A stretch of DNA of 64,000 nt from Isoetes taiwanensis. Its lineage: Eukaryota; Streptophyta; Lycopodiopsida; Isoetales; Isoetaceae. The notes beneath the pieces were generated by a model. It searched no databases. It had not been told where the DNA came from and worked only from the letters and a program-made list of their open reading frames with translations. The DNA lies in the NCBI GenBank assembly GCA_021234155.1, contig JAJEKV010000028.1:10058134-10122133 (forward strand), written 5' to 3'. How positions within the stretch are numbered: the first letter of the stretch is position 1; each line of letters begins with the position of its first letter. The position numbers and the translations under genes are program-made. Positions 31,619-41,872 of the stretch are shown in pieces.

Positions 31619-34526
31619 CTAGTAATGGTACCCAGCCTTGCTGGGCATAAATTAGGAACCTTTAATTTCTTTCTTTTTTTATTCTCCCTTTTTTTTTTCT
31701 AACCCCGTTCTCCCTCCCTTTGCCTTCCCTTTCCCCTTTCCCTTTTTTTCTTTCTCTTTTTCTTATCAGCTTTTTCCCTTCCTTTTTATCTTTCCCCGCT
31801 CTTCCCATTTTTCCACTACTCTCTTTCCCTTTCCTTTTCCCCTTCCCTCTTCCTTTTCCTTTTCCTTTTCTCTTTCCCGTTTCTCATGCATTTTTTTCGT
31901 TCTCTTTTGCTTACATTTTCATGTGCCCTTTTCTTCCTTTCCCCACCCTCTTCCTCTTGATCACGTGCCCTTTTCCCCATCTCTTTTCCCATTTCTCTCT
32001 CCTCTTTTCCTCATGCTCTTTTTTGCTTTCCTTTCTCCTTTTTCCGCTTCCCTTTTCCTTTCAACTTTCCATTCCTTTTCATACTTTCCCCACCCTTTTG
32101 CTTTCTATGATGTTCCCTTTTTCCCTTTCCTTTCTCTTTCTTTACATTTTCCCTTTCCCGTTCCCTTTCGCTTTTCATATGCCTCTTTCCATTCCCTTTT
32201 CTCAACCTTTTTTATGTACCCTTTTTCCTTCTTTCCCCATCTTCTTCCCCTTTTTCCCCTTTCCACTTTCTCCTTTCTTGTTTCTTTTTTCTTTTCCCTT
32301 TCCCATACTCTTTTTCCCTTTCTTTCTTCTATTTCCTCACCCTTTCCCTCTTCCCTTTTTCTCGTGCCCTTTTCTCCTTCCTCTTTTCCTATTCCTTGCT
32401 CCCTACCCTTTGTCTATTCTAATTCCCCCACCTTTTTCCTCATTTTTCCATCCTTTCCCTCTTCCTTTTTCTCGATGCTCTTTTTGCTTTCCTTTTTCTC
32501 TTTCTTCACCCTTTCTCTTTTCCCCTTTTTTCACGCCCTTTCATTTTTTCTCTTTTTCTCGTTCCCTTTTCCCAAGTTCTCTTTTTCCCTTTTCCCCCTC
32601 TCTTTTCCTTTTTACTTTTCTTTTCCCATAGACTTTTGCAACCTTTTCTTATTTTCCCTTACCTTTTTCTCCTTTTCTCACCTTTACTTCTTACCTTCTC
32701 GCAAGATTGCTCTTTTCCGTTCCCTTTCCCCTCGCCTATTCTATTCTTTTCAATTTTTCTTTTATCTTTCCATTTTCTTTTCTCCTTCTCTTTCCTTTTC
32801 CTCTTACCTTTCCTTTATTCCTTTTTCCTTTTTCCTTTTCCCTTTTCCCTTTTCCCTTTCATACGTTTTCCTTTTCCCTTCTCCTCTTCCTTTTCCCTTT
32901 TCCTTTTTTTCCCTTTCATCGTTTTTCCTTTTCCCTTCCCTCTTCCTTTTCCCTTTCATCGTTTTTCCTTTTCCCTTCCCCTCTTCCTTTTCCCTTTTTC
33001 CCTTTTCATCGTTTTTCCTTTTCCTTTTCCCTTTTCCCTTTTCCTTTTCCCTTTCCCTTTTCCTTTTCCCTTTCATCGTTTTTTCTTTTTCCTTCCCCTT
33101 TTCCTTTTCCCTTTTCCCTTTTCCCTTTTCCCTTTTCCCTTTTCCCTTTCATCATTTTTCATTTTCCCTTCCCCTTTTCCGTTTCCTTTTCCCTTTCATT
33201 GTTTTTCCTTTTCCCGTCCCCTTTTCCTTTTCCCTTTTCCCTTTTCCCTTTTCCGTTTTCCATTTTCCCTTTTCCGTTTTCCCTTTTCCTTTCATCTTTT
33301 TTTCCTTTTCCTTCCCTTTTCCTTTTCCCTTTTCCTTTCATAGTTTTCCTTTTCCCTTTCATCGTTTTTTTCCTTTTCCCTTCCCCTTTTCTGTTTCCCT
33401 TTTCCCTTTTCCCTTTCATCATTTTTCCTTTTCCCTTCCCCTTCCCCTTCCCCTTTTCCCTTTTCCCTTTTCCCTTTTCCTTTTCCTTTTCCTTTTCCTT
33501 TTCCTTTTCCTTTTCCTTTTCCTTTTTCCTTTTCCCTTTCATATTGAAGCCATAGTCAAGATGAAATTTTAGTTGAAGACACGCACACATCATCTCCACC
33601 ATTGGTCAATCAAATCCTCGACCGTCCGATTTAGGGTGCGGTCCATTACACAACATTATAATATAAGATTACGTAACATTACTACAACCTAAGTCCCAAA
33701 CCAATGATTTCATAAATTGCTCTACGTTCTAACATTGGCCCATGTCCAAGTGCCACCCTATGCAATGTAGCAACGTCCTTTTTAAATGCCATTGGCAAGC
33801 CCAATGACGCTTTACAAATTCATTGTGGTTCTTTATATCACTGCAACATTGGACAACCATTTCTCCATAAATAAATATCGTAGGATGTCCATTATTATTG
33901 CATAGTTTCTATTTACGATGCCCATTATTATGTTAGAATTTCAACTAGCTTGATAGGTTTTTGTCGTAACTTTATCTACAGCTCCATGATTGCAAGTATT
34001 TCCATCTTATTAACGAACAATAATTCATTCAAATGGAAATGAATACACCATTGCAGAACACCCATTTCTTACAATTGTGAGTTGCTGCATTGCACCACAT
34101 AAATAGTATCCAATTATTTGAGATAAAACCGTTTCATAATGTCATACACGAATCTATGTCGTTTATTCTCATAATTTCCATGCTTATATTCCGAATTGAT
34201 TATGATGCTCTCACACCTCTTATAAACTCCCAACTTATTCTCAAATCGTATAAAGTCCCTCTTCTTCTTATTTTATCTTTAATTCATTTATGACAAACTA
34301 AAAATATCCCATCGGTAATACCCTTATGTTAGCTCGGGTACCAACTTCCATTCCAACTACACATAAGCGCTTTGTATTTTGATGCAAGTCGTTATTTTTG
34401 CATTTTCATGTAAGTCGATATTATTTGGTGAGTTCACTTTTCTACAAAAATCACACTACAAGCACAACATCCCCACGCGAATATAGCATATTACTAAAGC
34501 CCGGCAACGCCGGGCAATGTTACTAG
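31619..34526. mobile_element. Block bounded by two Helitron 3' ends in opposite orientation
   Basis: At the right, GCCCGGC, AAC, GCCGGGC is a perfect 7-bp hairpin followed by AATGTTACTAG and T (34499-34527), a Helitron 3' end on the plus strand. At the left, reading the minus strand, GCCCAGC, AAG, GCTGGG is followed by TACCATTACTAG and T (31646-31618), the same kind of end facing the other way. The two hairpins differ at paired positions yet remain complementary. Inside lie the polypyrimidine tract and an AT-rich 0.95-kb segment. No RepHel protein is encoded, so any Helitron here is non-autonomous. The 5' TC ends were not located. Confidence 0.6.
31660..33545. repeat. 1.9-kb polypyrimidine tract, (CCCTTTTCCTTTT)n with higher-order units
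   Basis: The plus strand is almost pure C and T, made of CCCTTTT, CCTTTT and CCCTTCCCC words. From about 32860 a higher-order unit marked by TTTCATCGTTTTTCCTTTTC recurs every 50-75 bases. The tract ends in a run of CCTTTT units at 33470-33530. Long open frames here (up to 549 codons, Phe/Pro/Ser/Leu only) are by-products of composition and not genes. Mirror symmetry makes it a candidate for triplex (H-DNA) formation. Confidence 0.9.
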
Positions 34527-34799
34527 TTCTTTTTGAGCTCTTAGTTGATCTCTCAAAGCCTGCTTTTCAACCCTCTCTCTTTCCTTTTCCTGCAAAAGTA
34601 ATCTAAAGCAGAATAAGTACGGGATAAACATGAGCAGAAGAAGTATGGAAATAAGTTATGTTACTCGGCGTTGTGCCTTCTTCTGGGCTCGAAGCTCGCT
34701 GATGCCCTTGGGCTGTTGCTCCAAATCCAAACGGCACTGCATGCTATCATTCTGAGCATGCCCGTCACATAATCCTTCTGAATCCCATTTCGTTCTTCC
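34527..34799 (-). pseudogene. FAS1-like 5' exons, cut by the Helitron end
   Basis: On the minus strand an exon at about 34665-34799 reads SEGLCDGHAQNDSMQCRLDL, then ISELRAQKKAQRR, and ends before GTAAC. The next, from 34589 after TTGCAG, reads EKERERVEKQALRDQLRAQK and runs straight into the Helitron terminus at 34527. The KER-type composition fits the FAS1 exons at 21.1-21.6 kb, which would follow on the same strand after 13 kb. The exon shows no donor before the Helitron, so the Helitron appears to have inserted in it. Confidence 0.5.
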
Positions 34800-34829
34800 C
34801 TACTGTAAACCGTAGGGTCCAATGACGTC

Positions 34830-35170
34830 ATCGTTTTTATAACAGGATTGGGTTGGATCTGGTTTTTATAACAGGATCATGGTAGGGTTGGAGGTTAAAA
34901 CAAAATACATCAAACAAATAGCTTAAGTGACAAAATACATCAAACAAATAGTTTAAGTGACAAAAAATGACACTGCTTTATATATGAGTGATACTTTCAA
35001 GAAATAGCATCTCACTTCGAAATTCCATAATACTACATTTTTTTCTTTTCAAGAATACAAATTTCGTTCCATTTTCTATATTCTAGAGGATATCATTCTA
35101 TGACACTATATTTATCTTTGGCATGTTATGGAACCCTTACGAGTCAATGGGGCGTTCTAGAAAATAAAAA
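34830..35170. repeat. Small tandem duplications, no gene
   Basis: AAAATACATCAAACAAATAG followed by (C/T)TTAAGTGAC is duplicated at about 34903-34965. GGTTTTTATAACAGGAT is duplicated near 34830-34880. Confidence 0.6.
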
Positions 35171-36100
35171 AATACAATTACAAAAACTCCCTTATGTTTT
35201 GACGAATTTCATCAAATGTCCTTAACTTCTAATAATTTCACCAAATGTCCTTAACTTCTCATAATTTCACCAAATGCCCTTGGTCAATGTATATCCTTTT
35301 GTAACATTTCAAGTTTCAAAAATTTCACCAAATGCCCTTAACTTCTCATAATTTCACCAAATGCCCCTGGTCAATGTATATCCTTCTGTAACATTTCAAG
35401 TTTCAAAAATGCCCTTCAATTTTCCGTATTTAGTGGAATGCCATTTCACAACGGATATGTTTTGGCACCGTTTTTGGATCGACGCCTATCTTTGTGCACA
35501 GTTTCTCAAAGAAAAAGGAAGGCACAAGAAGCTCTATCGAGTTTGCCTATGGTCGAAGCTCATTCTGCTCCATCAATGTTTGCTTGCTCCATCAATTTTT
35601 GCTCACATGCTCTCGCGATTCTGCATCGATTCTATTTTCTCAAAGTTTTTCTAAAGGATCAGTCTCTCAAAATTCTGAAGGCACGGGCTCTCATGGTTCT
35701 AGACGCTCGCCAAGCCTTTTTACTCACTTCCTACTCTACAACCTATAGGGAGAGTACGCACCATGTTATTGTTCCTAATGTTCTAAGTACGATGTTGCTT
35801 CCAACAACAATACAATGTTGTTCAAGGGCATTTATAATTTGCTTACAACTTAAGGGCATTTTGTGACTTTACAACTTTTAAAATTTGACAAAAAGCACAC
35901 GTTATAGGTCTCGCGGGCATTTTGGGAATTTAAAAGTAACATAAGGACATTTGAGGAATTAACGAAAATCTTAGGGGTATTTGAATAACTTCAAAAACTA
36001 CAAAATACATTATACGTTGATTAGGGGCATTTGGTGAAATTATAAAAAGTTAGGGACATCTGGTGAAACTCATTAAAACATAAAGGCATTTTGTAGCCCT
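35170..36100. mobile_element. Foldback element made of short repeated words
   Basis: The left arm (about 35170-35410) contains four copies of TAATTTCACCAAATG(T/C)CC and two of GGTCAATGTATATCCTT. The right arm (about 35930-36095) carries the reverse complement: GGGCATTTGGTGAAATTATA, AGGACATTTGAGGAATTA and AAAACATAAAGGCATTTTGT. The central 0.5 kb has one 142-codon open frame without known domains. Confidence 0.65.
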
Positions 36101-36814
36101 TTTAGAAATATGTATGATGTGGAATATGTTGATATGACGGTTCATATTTGGGCATCTATTCTCCTCCTCATGAATTTTCCTCCTTTTTTTTCCTTTTTTT
36201 TCTTACTTTGCTTTTGATTAATATAACATTCATCCTTCAATTTTTTATTTATTTAATTTGGGTTTGTTATGCCATGTTAGTAGATATACATAGCACCATA
36301 ATTGCGGAACTTGGTTGCATTCGATACAGGCCAACTGAACTATGGCATGTTGGCTCGACTTTATGATCTTAGTGGCATTTGAGAAAGGCATAAAATGAAT
36401 TTTGTTGAAATTACTACCAGATTATATTTTTTTTAAATCATGTAAAATTAATATTTCTAAAAGTCCATTTAAGTTTATGAAATGCCCTTGTGGGCTTTAT
36501 GCAATGTGGAAAGCTCGGCAGTGGACTCGTTGCCTCCACAGCTCTAAGGGGGATTCACATTATTGAACCTTAAAAAACATGTCAGTGATCGAGAGGGATT
36601 TTTTTACTATGTGTTGCATGTATATATAAGCCTTCATATAAGTGTTTTAAGTAAAAAAGTTGTAAATTTAAGGAGGGACAAAAAAAATAGCACAAGCTGT
36701 ATGATACTTAGCGCACTCTAGATGTACCAATTAGTACACCTTACGTAATACGACTGCCCTACGTCACCCCGTGTGAATATACACTCAAACCAAAGGGGGT
36801 TTAAGCGGGATTTT
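36100..36814. other. No gene seen
   Basis: AT-rich, without recognised repeats or coding signal. Confidence 0.4.
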
Positions 36815-37350
36815 AATTTAAATATAGAATATAGAATAGAATATGATTTTATCGTCCACGGAGACCAACTGGCCTATGGGACCCAAGTACAAAGAGAGAG
36901 CAGCAGGCGTATTACTACCAGGATTAAAAAACCCCGCTCGAAGGGTTTTCGGGGAAAACCTTAGTAGCAATAAGGATCTTTGACATACTTGCACGCTTAT
37001 ATACATAATCACAAGTACAAATGAGGTTAATGCCCGGACGGGGGGCATAACTGAGTCCGCGTATCCATTACCTCCCGGAGGTATGATCCCAACAAGCCTA
37101 CAGAGGCCGTGCTCAGTAGCTCATGCAAGGCCTGATGGGGCACAACTAACCGAGCATACCGAGCCCGGATATGCTCTACGCAGGACAGGCCTGGAGGGCG
37201 TGACTTTCATCCTCAATGGCGCCACGCTGCGGTAAAGACAGCGGCCAGACTCTGTCCTCACGCGGCTCCCGAATCCATCTCCCTGTCTCAATGCGGAGGT
37301 GGTGTGCACCTGTGCGAATGGAAGCAATCACCCTGCGCTTTTTCATGGGT
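36815..37350 (-). mobile_element. 5'-truncated LINE, 3' end with TATTC-type tail
   Basis: On the minus strand the frame near 37345-37190 reads RVIASIRTGAHHLRIETGRW, then EDESHALQACPA, matching the C-terminal domain of LINE ORF2 at 25.1 kb (SQLRTSSHHLHVETGRWY...HTFLECPAY). A GC-rich 3' untranslated part follows, holding the structured core at 36911-36970. The element ends with GGTCTCCGTGGACGATAAAA and a short ATATTCTATTC tail. The same terminal sequence occurs at 40700-40838. Confidence 0.7.
36911..36970 (-). other. Conserved stem-loop/pseudoknot-like core, copy 3 (LINE 3' UTR)
   Basis: On the minus strand the outer arms TTGCTACTAAGG and CCTGGTAGTAA pair. The inner part GGTTTTCCCCGAAAACCC, TTCGAG, CGGGGTTTTTTAA keeps the hairpin and a perfect CCCCG/CGGGG loop complement. 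Confidence 0.6.
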
Positions 37351-38315
37351 AGATGGGTGCGCAGGATGTGTTGGACCCAATGGTTGTGTTAATTAATGTC
37401 AATGATAGTTATGTGTTGGTTGTTAATGTCAATGGTTGTTATGTGTTGGTTGTTATGTGTTGGAGGATTTAATTTTTATATGTTGGATGTTAACAGTTTG
37501 TGTTGCCAAAAACATTTTTTGGCCCCTTTGGGGCCTTAGGGACGTCACCCCCTCCCTCCCCTTCCCCTGTGTGACAAAAATTTTACCGGGGGCCTTTGCC
37601 CCCCCAATTTTTTATCTATCTTCATATCAGGTTCCCTTCAGTGTCCTACCAAAGTGTGGAGATTAAAGGCATAAAAGGTTGTTTGTTAGACAAAATGTCT
37701 AGTGTAATTTGTCATCTTAATATTTTCCTACTATAAATGTGCCATCATGTTGTGGTTTATAGTGGAGATGCTCCTTTAGTTCCTGTAAAGGAAATTTTGG
37801 TCTGCCAACGACAAACCCAACCAGTCCCATTGAGTTCAATGAGGGTTTGCACAAATCTGCATTTCCCAAAGACTTTGTATTTGAGGTGGGAACATAAACA
37901 TTGCAAGTATACTCCCTTCTTGTACACAAATAAAATATGTAATTTACTGATATATATACATTACACAATGCCATAACGAAGGAAAGAAGCCGGGAAGAAT
38001 ACAAGTTTTCTTGCCATAGCTATCGTTATAGCCTATTCCGGCAGCCATATCCTTTTCTCCTATAGCCATAGCCATCGCCAAACTCCCTTCTGAATTTCTT
38101 TCTTCTGTGCTTTGCATTTTCGCTATTTCGCCCCCCATCCAAATCCAGCCCTATTCCTTTGTTATGAACCAAGCTTTCCTGCCATGGAGCCCGTTCGAGC
38201 TACCAGATTGAACCAACTTCGAGACCTCTGCCACAGCGACCCAAACCTGTTGGCTTAAGAAGCCAAGAAAACATCTGCTGGAGAGAAAGATGAATCTGAT
38301 AATGCATTATGAGAG
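37351..38315. other. No gene confirmed
   Basis: ATGTGTTGGTTGTTA-type words repeat at 37380-37490. Open frames of up to 95 codons lack domains. Confidence 0.4.
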
Positions 38316-38430
38316 GGATAACACCCTGGAACGAGGGTGTTATGCCCTATTATAACAAACGAGGGCTGGAGGCCCGAGTTTGTTATAGTAGGGCATAACA
38401 TCCCAGTTCTAGGGTGTTATCCGCCTTAAC
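38316..38430. repeat. Long nested palindrome (cruciform-capable)
   Basis: GGATAACACCCT at the left pairs with AGGGTGTTATCC at the right. Inside, TATGCCCTA.TATAACAAAC pairs with GTTTGTTATAGTAGGGCATA, and the centre GGGCTGGAGGCCC is itself a small hairpin. It directly precedes repeat B copy 2. It is probably a MITE or the subterminal part of one. Confidence 0.75.
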
Positions 38431-38436
38431 CACCTG

Positions 38437-38617
38437 GGCCCGAGAATTTTATAGTGGTTTTGTGGTGGTTTTCATAACAAGATAGGTATTTATAGCCATT
38501 TAGCATAACAAACTAGGTGTTTATGCACTTTTAAATGTGTTACTGGTGGGTAACACTCTTGCAACCAACGGCTGAGATCTGATCTCAGCCTTAAAACTTG
38601 AGGGCCAGGTTGTTAAG
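38437..38617 (+). repeat. Dispersed repeat B, copy 2
   Basis: It starts GGGCCCGAGAATTTTATAG and has AAACTAGGTGTTTATGCAC, GTTACTGGTGGGTAACAC and a final CCAGGTTGTTAAGG, in the same order as 14688-14850. Confidence 0.65.
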
Positions 38618-39400
38618 GCTCTATATGAAACTATTTAGTTCAAAACCATTGATGCTAAAATAATTAAAACAAAGGTGTAAGGAAAGAAGAAGAACTTACT
38701 ATTGCAAATCGAGAAAGAATCACTAAAATTGCAGTTGTGCAAGCGACTATTTGCTCAATCAACAGTGTGAGAAGTGTACTGGCTAATATCTCGGTTGCAA
38801 AAGCAGGAAGAAACAGTTTGGACAATACCGACAAGATTTTTTAAGCAGGTAGGCGAGGGGATGCTACATTATTATTGAAGAAAAGAGTCTGGCAATCTGT
38901 GAGAAGAGAAAACTCACAGGTGAGCGTTAAAGCCAGAGAAGAGCTTCATTTTGCCAAAACCAAAGATAGACTTGTCTTAGATGGAATTAAAGTTGGACAT
39001 GAGCTACTCTGACCACGGGAGGAGCATGCAGATATGGCCGTGTGAGCTTTTTATAGCAGTCCTTGCACTGGTCCGCAAGCAACAAAAGCAAAAAAGACCA
39101 CAAGCTATGGCAGCAGAGAAGCTATTGCACGGTTGCCACGTCTTTTATCTTTGTTTGGACGTTTGTTTTCTTTTGTTTTCTTTTTTTAGTCTCTCGTCTA
39201 TTTTTTTCCTCCATGGCTCGGGTAAGGCATGTAGGGAATCGGTTTTTCCCAAAAAGAATATATAAGACTTGAATATGTAGCATAATAACAGGGGGTTTTC
39301 TTTGTGTTTTTGTATGCTTTTCACTAAGGTTTTCCTATGATTTCGTGATGTATTCAAATGGATGTACTAATGCGTACATCTAGAGTGCACCATTTCTGAG
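38618..39400. other. No gene seen
   Basis: Open frames of up to 94 codons at 38981-39265 have no recognised domain. Confidence 0.4.
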
Positions 39401-39598
39401 CCATTGATTTTAGCCTTTTTTTTTCAATGGTCAACAACCAATGGCTCACAACAAAAGCCCTTTTTTTGTGCGTGTGGTGCATAATGGGCACATGAAGGGC
39501 CATTGATTTTAACCTTTTTTTTCAATGGTCAACAACCAATGGCTCACAACAAAAGCCCTCTTTTTGTGTGTGTGGTGCATAATGGGCACATGAAGGGC
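39401..39598. repeat. Tandem duplication of about 98 bp
   Basis: Two adjacent units share GCCATTGATTTTA.CCTTTT, TCAATGGTCAACAACCAATG, GCTCACAACAAAAGCCCT and TGTGGTGCATAATGGGCACA. Each begins with CCATTGA and has TCAATGG 20 bases on, a small inverted pair. Confidence 0.85.
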
Positions 39599-39600
39599 TT

Positions 39601-40351
39601 GAAGGGCGCATGTAGTGCAAGTTTCCCCGCCGGAAACACATTTCTTATCATAACTTTTGATCCAGAGCTCCGTTTGAGATGATTTTTATTGCGTTGGAAA
39701 GCTCTCTCCGAGATCTTTTTGATAGTGTATGATATGGATATGTTTGGTTAAGTTATCTATGCTAAAACAGCAATTTTTTGGCCGGGTTTGGTAGGCTTTT
39801 GCATCCTACCAGCTGATTAATACAGGATTGCGCTATTGGATATTGTTTTATGGCTCATTCCGAATAAAGCTTGCAAAAAATTACCATGCATTTTTAGATT
39901 TTGAGGCAGTTATTAAGCAAATTCCAAGGCTTCTAGATCCTTGTGCTAAACAAGCAGAAAAGTTTTCCACTTTGGTTTCTCACCACAAGAATCCATGGAG
40001 GCCAAAGGCTGCTGTTAAATTCCAGTTGAAAAATGTTTGTGTATGGGTGTTGCAAACTTTATGACTTTCAGAATAATGGGATCAATCTGCTCTATTTGTT
40101 TTATTGTGATCAAATTCAAAAGCTACAGGTAATGAAAGCCTCAAATGAATTCTAGTTTTTTTTCTGGTCTGAATTCTAAAATTTCCTAGGGGATTCACCT
40201 TTATAGTGTTGGAAAATGTTATGTAGATTCTTAAAGTTAGACAAAACCCTCCGTATCGAGTTTTATATTTTCTTAAGTTCTATACTCGTACCTTAGATTT
40301 ACTCAATGAGTTTTTCTTAATTATGCTACCTTATACCATTTATAGTCTACA
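39601..40351. other. No gene confirmed
   Basis: A 78-codon open frame at 39828-40064 on the plus strand has no known domain. Confidence 0.4.
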
Positions 40352-40398
40352 AGAAATTTATTGCGGTGGCCAAAGCCTGCCGTGAACATTTCTCTTTT
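40352..40398. repeat. Short palindromic element (copy 3, diverged)
   Basis: AGAAATTTATTGCGGTGGCC, then AAAGCCTGCC and GTGAACATTTCTC, is a decayed version of the palindromes at 14551 and 17601. Confidence 0.5.
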
Positions 40399-40544
40399 CC
40401 TACTTTGCTGTGTTTAGAAAGACGAGTCACGGTGAAGAGGAATGTAGAATAGAATAGAATAGTCTCCTCTCTTCTTCATCCTCTCCATCACAGGTTCCTC
40501 CAATGGCAATGCTTACATGCCAAGGTATTTAGAGTGCATAACCT

Positions 40545-40838
40545 TAATGCGCATCCCCCCCCCCCTCCCCCCCGGGTGTGGCTCACCCACCACCTCGCCC
40601 TTGTAGAGCGTAAAAGCCTACAAGGGCATTGAACATTTTCCCCCAACCAACCCTTAGGGGCGGGGGGGGGGGGGGTTGGTTAACCCGGACAATAATACGC
40701 TTGTTGCGCCTCCTGTTTGGGTCCCATGGGCCAATTGGTCTCCGTGAACGATAAAAATTCTATTCCATTCTATTCTATTCTATTCTATTCTATTCTATTC
40801 TATTCTATTCTATTCTATTCTATTCTATTCTATTTAAA
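40545..40838 (+). mobile_element. LINE-tail/SINE-like element with (TATTC)n tail
   Basis: The 3' part TTGGTCTCCGTGAACGATAA followed by AAATTCTATTC matches the 3' end of the LINE fragment at 36815. The tail is a (TATTC)n array at about 40767-40835. The 5' part contains a C-run interrupted by one T (about 40553-40572) and a run of about 14 G (40661-40675), which face each other as near-complements. It is either a short LINE 3' end or a SINE sharing its tail. Confidence 0.55.
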
Positions 40839-41300
40839 AGGTATTTATGATTCCTTCCCACTCCTACTTAATTGCCATTGTGTTTTTATCTTTTGATCCG
40901 TTTTCAATTTTGAGTTATGCTAACAAAGTGCCTTTTTTGGTTCACTTAAAGATATGCATTTCCTCATGGACGCTGCCAATACTATCCACCCATCCATCCT
41001 TTATAATCGTTAACAAGCAATATTAGAATTCCTTTTTGTACTTGGTAGTCTAACTAAAACTTCATCTTTTACTTTGTTTCCTTTAGCAGAAGATTTTAGA
41101 TGCTTTTACATCTCTTCATACAAACATTGTGATGATAACACCTCAAAATTTTAAGCTATATGTACATCATACCCTTTCATTTTACCTTTCGGTTTGAGAC
41201 AATTCCTGTTATGTTTTTGTATAGGTTTATACGTATGACTTTGTATAGGCATACATATGACTTGCAAAACAAAATATTCGAATTTGGACAATAAACCAAG
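40839..41300. other. AT-rich spacer, no gene
   Basis: No recognised features. Confidence 0.35.
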
Positions 41301-41689
41301 TCTAAAGCCACAAGATAGATTTTGAATGAAATAAGGACTCAACCATTAAAACATAGTCAATACTTGTATTTCAATGATATCTTGACAAACCCCCAACCAG
41401 TTCGCTGCAATAGCATCATCAAGACATTATTCCCGATTCAATCTGCTCTACTGTTGCATTCGGATCATGATGTCAATAAACTTCATGCTTCCAATACTTG
41501 TCGATTTAGGTATTATCCTTCTAAAACTGTCCGACTCCATTCAATTTGGCATGGCTAGACCAAGTGTACCATGTTCCAAATTTTCTATTCGTACCCCATT
41601 ATTCAATTGCAATAGTCCAATGGTTCACAAGTATTTCTTTTTCTTTTCACGTCCATATATTTCCCAAATGCCATGATTATTTCTTTACA
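41300..41689 (-). mobile_element. Copia LTR (3' LTR of the split minus-strand element)
   Basis: The right end (minus-strand start) is TGTAAAGAAATAATC, preceded on that strand by AAGGGGAGT, a polypurine tract. The left end is not fixed, so 41300 is approximate. The pol end next to it (41690-41848) is on the same strand. Confidence 0.45.
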
Positions 41690-41848
41690 ACTCCCCTTGC
41701 ATGGAATTCTCCTTCTGAATCTGCATTTGTGAACTCATTGCTGCTTGTAACAAATAATCTAGTTTTAGAAAACCAGAACTTTGTTTAATGAGCGCTTACA
41801 TGAGTACATCACCGTCTCAAGGTACTGTAACTGTAAACTTTTACCCAA
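41690..41848 (-). pseudogene. Copia pol, extreme C-terminal part (left of the DNA transposon)
   Basis: On the minus strand the frame reads KFTVTVP, then DGDVLM, then ALIKQSSGFLKLDYLLQ, resembling the copia tail YVPTxDxLADxLTKAL...F..L. It continues the pol segment found at 60293-60812 beyond the transposon. Two stops break it. Confidence 0.55.
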
Positions 41849-41872
41849 GGGTAAAAGAAAGCTAGGGCGTCC
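41849..41872. repeat. Left terminal inverted repeat
   Basis: It begins GGGTAAAAGAAAGCTAGGGC. The outside flank CTTTTACCCAA makes the junction itself palindromic. Confidence 0.9.

Noticed and set aside
31720-33602. Very long open frames (up to 549 codons) on both strands
   Set aside because: They are produced by the C/T-only tract. The translations are only Phe, Pro, Ser, Leu or Lys, Arg, Glu, Gly repeats in every frame, so they are not genes.
37020-37330. GC-rich segment as a host gene exon
   Set aside because: The frame matches the C-terminal domain of LINE ORF2 and its 3' untranslated region, so it is a LINE fragment.
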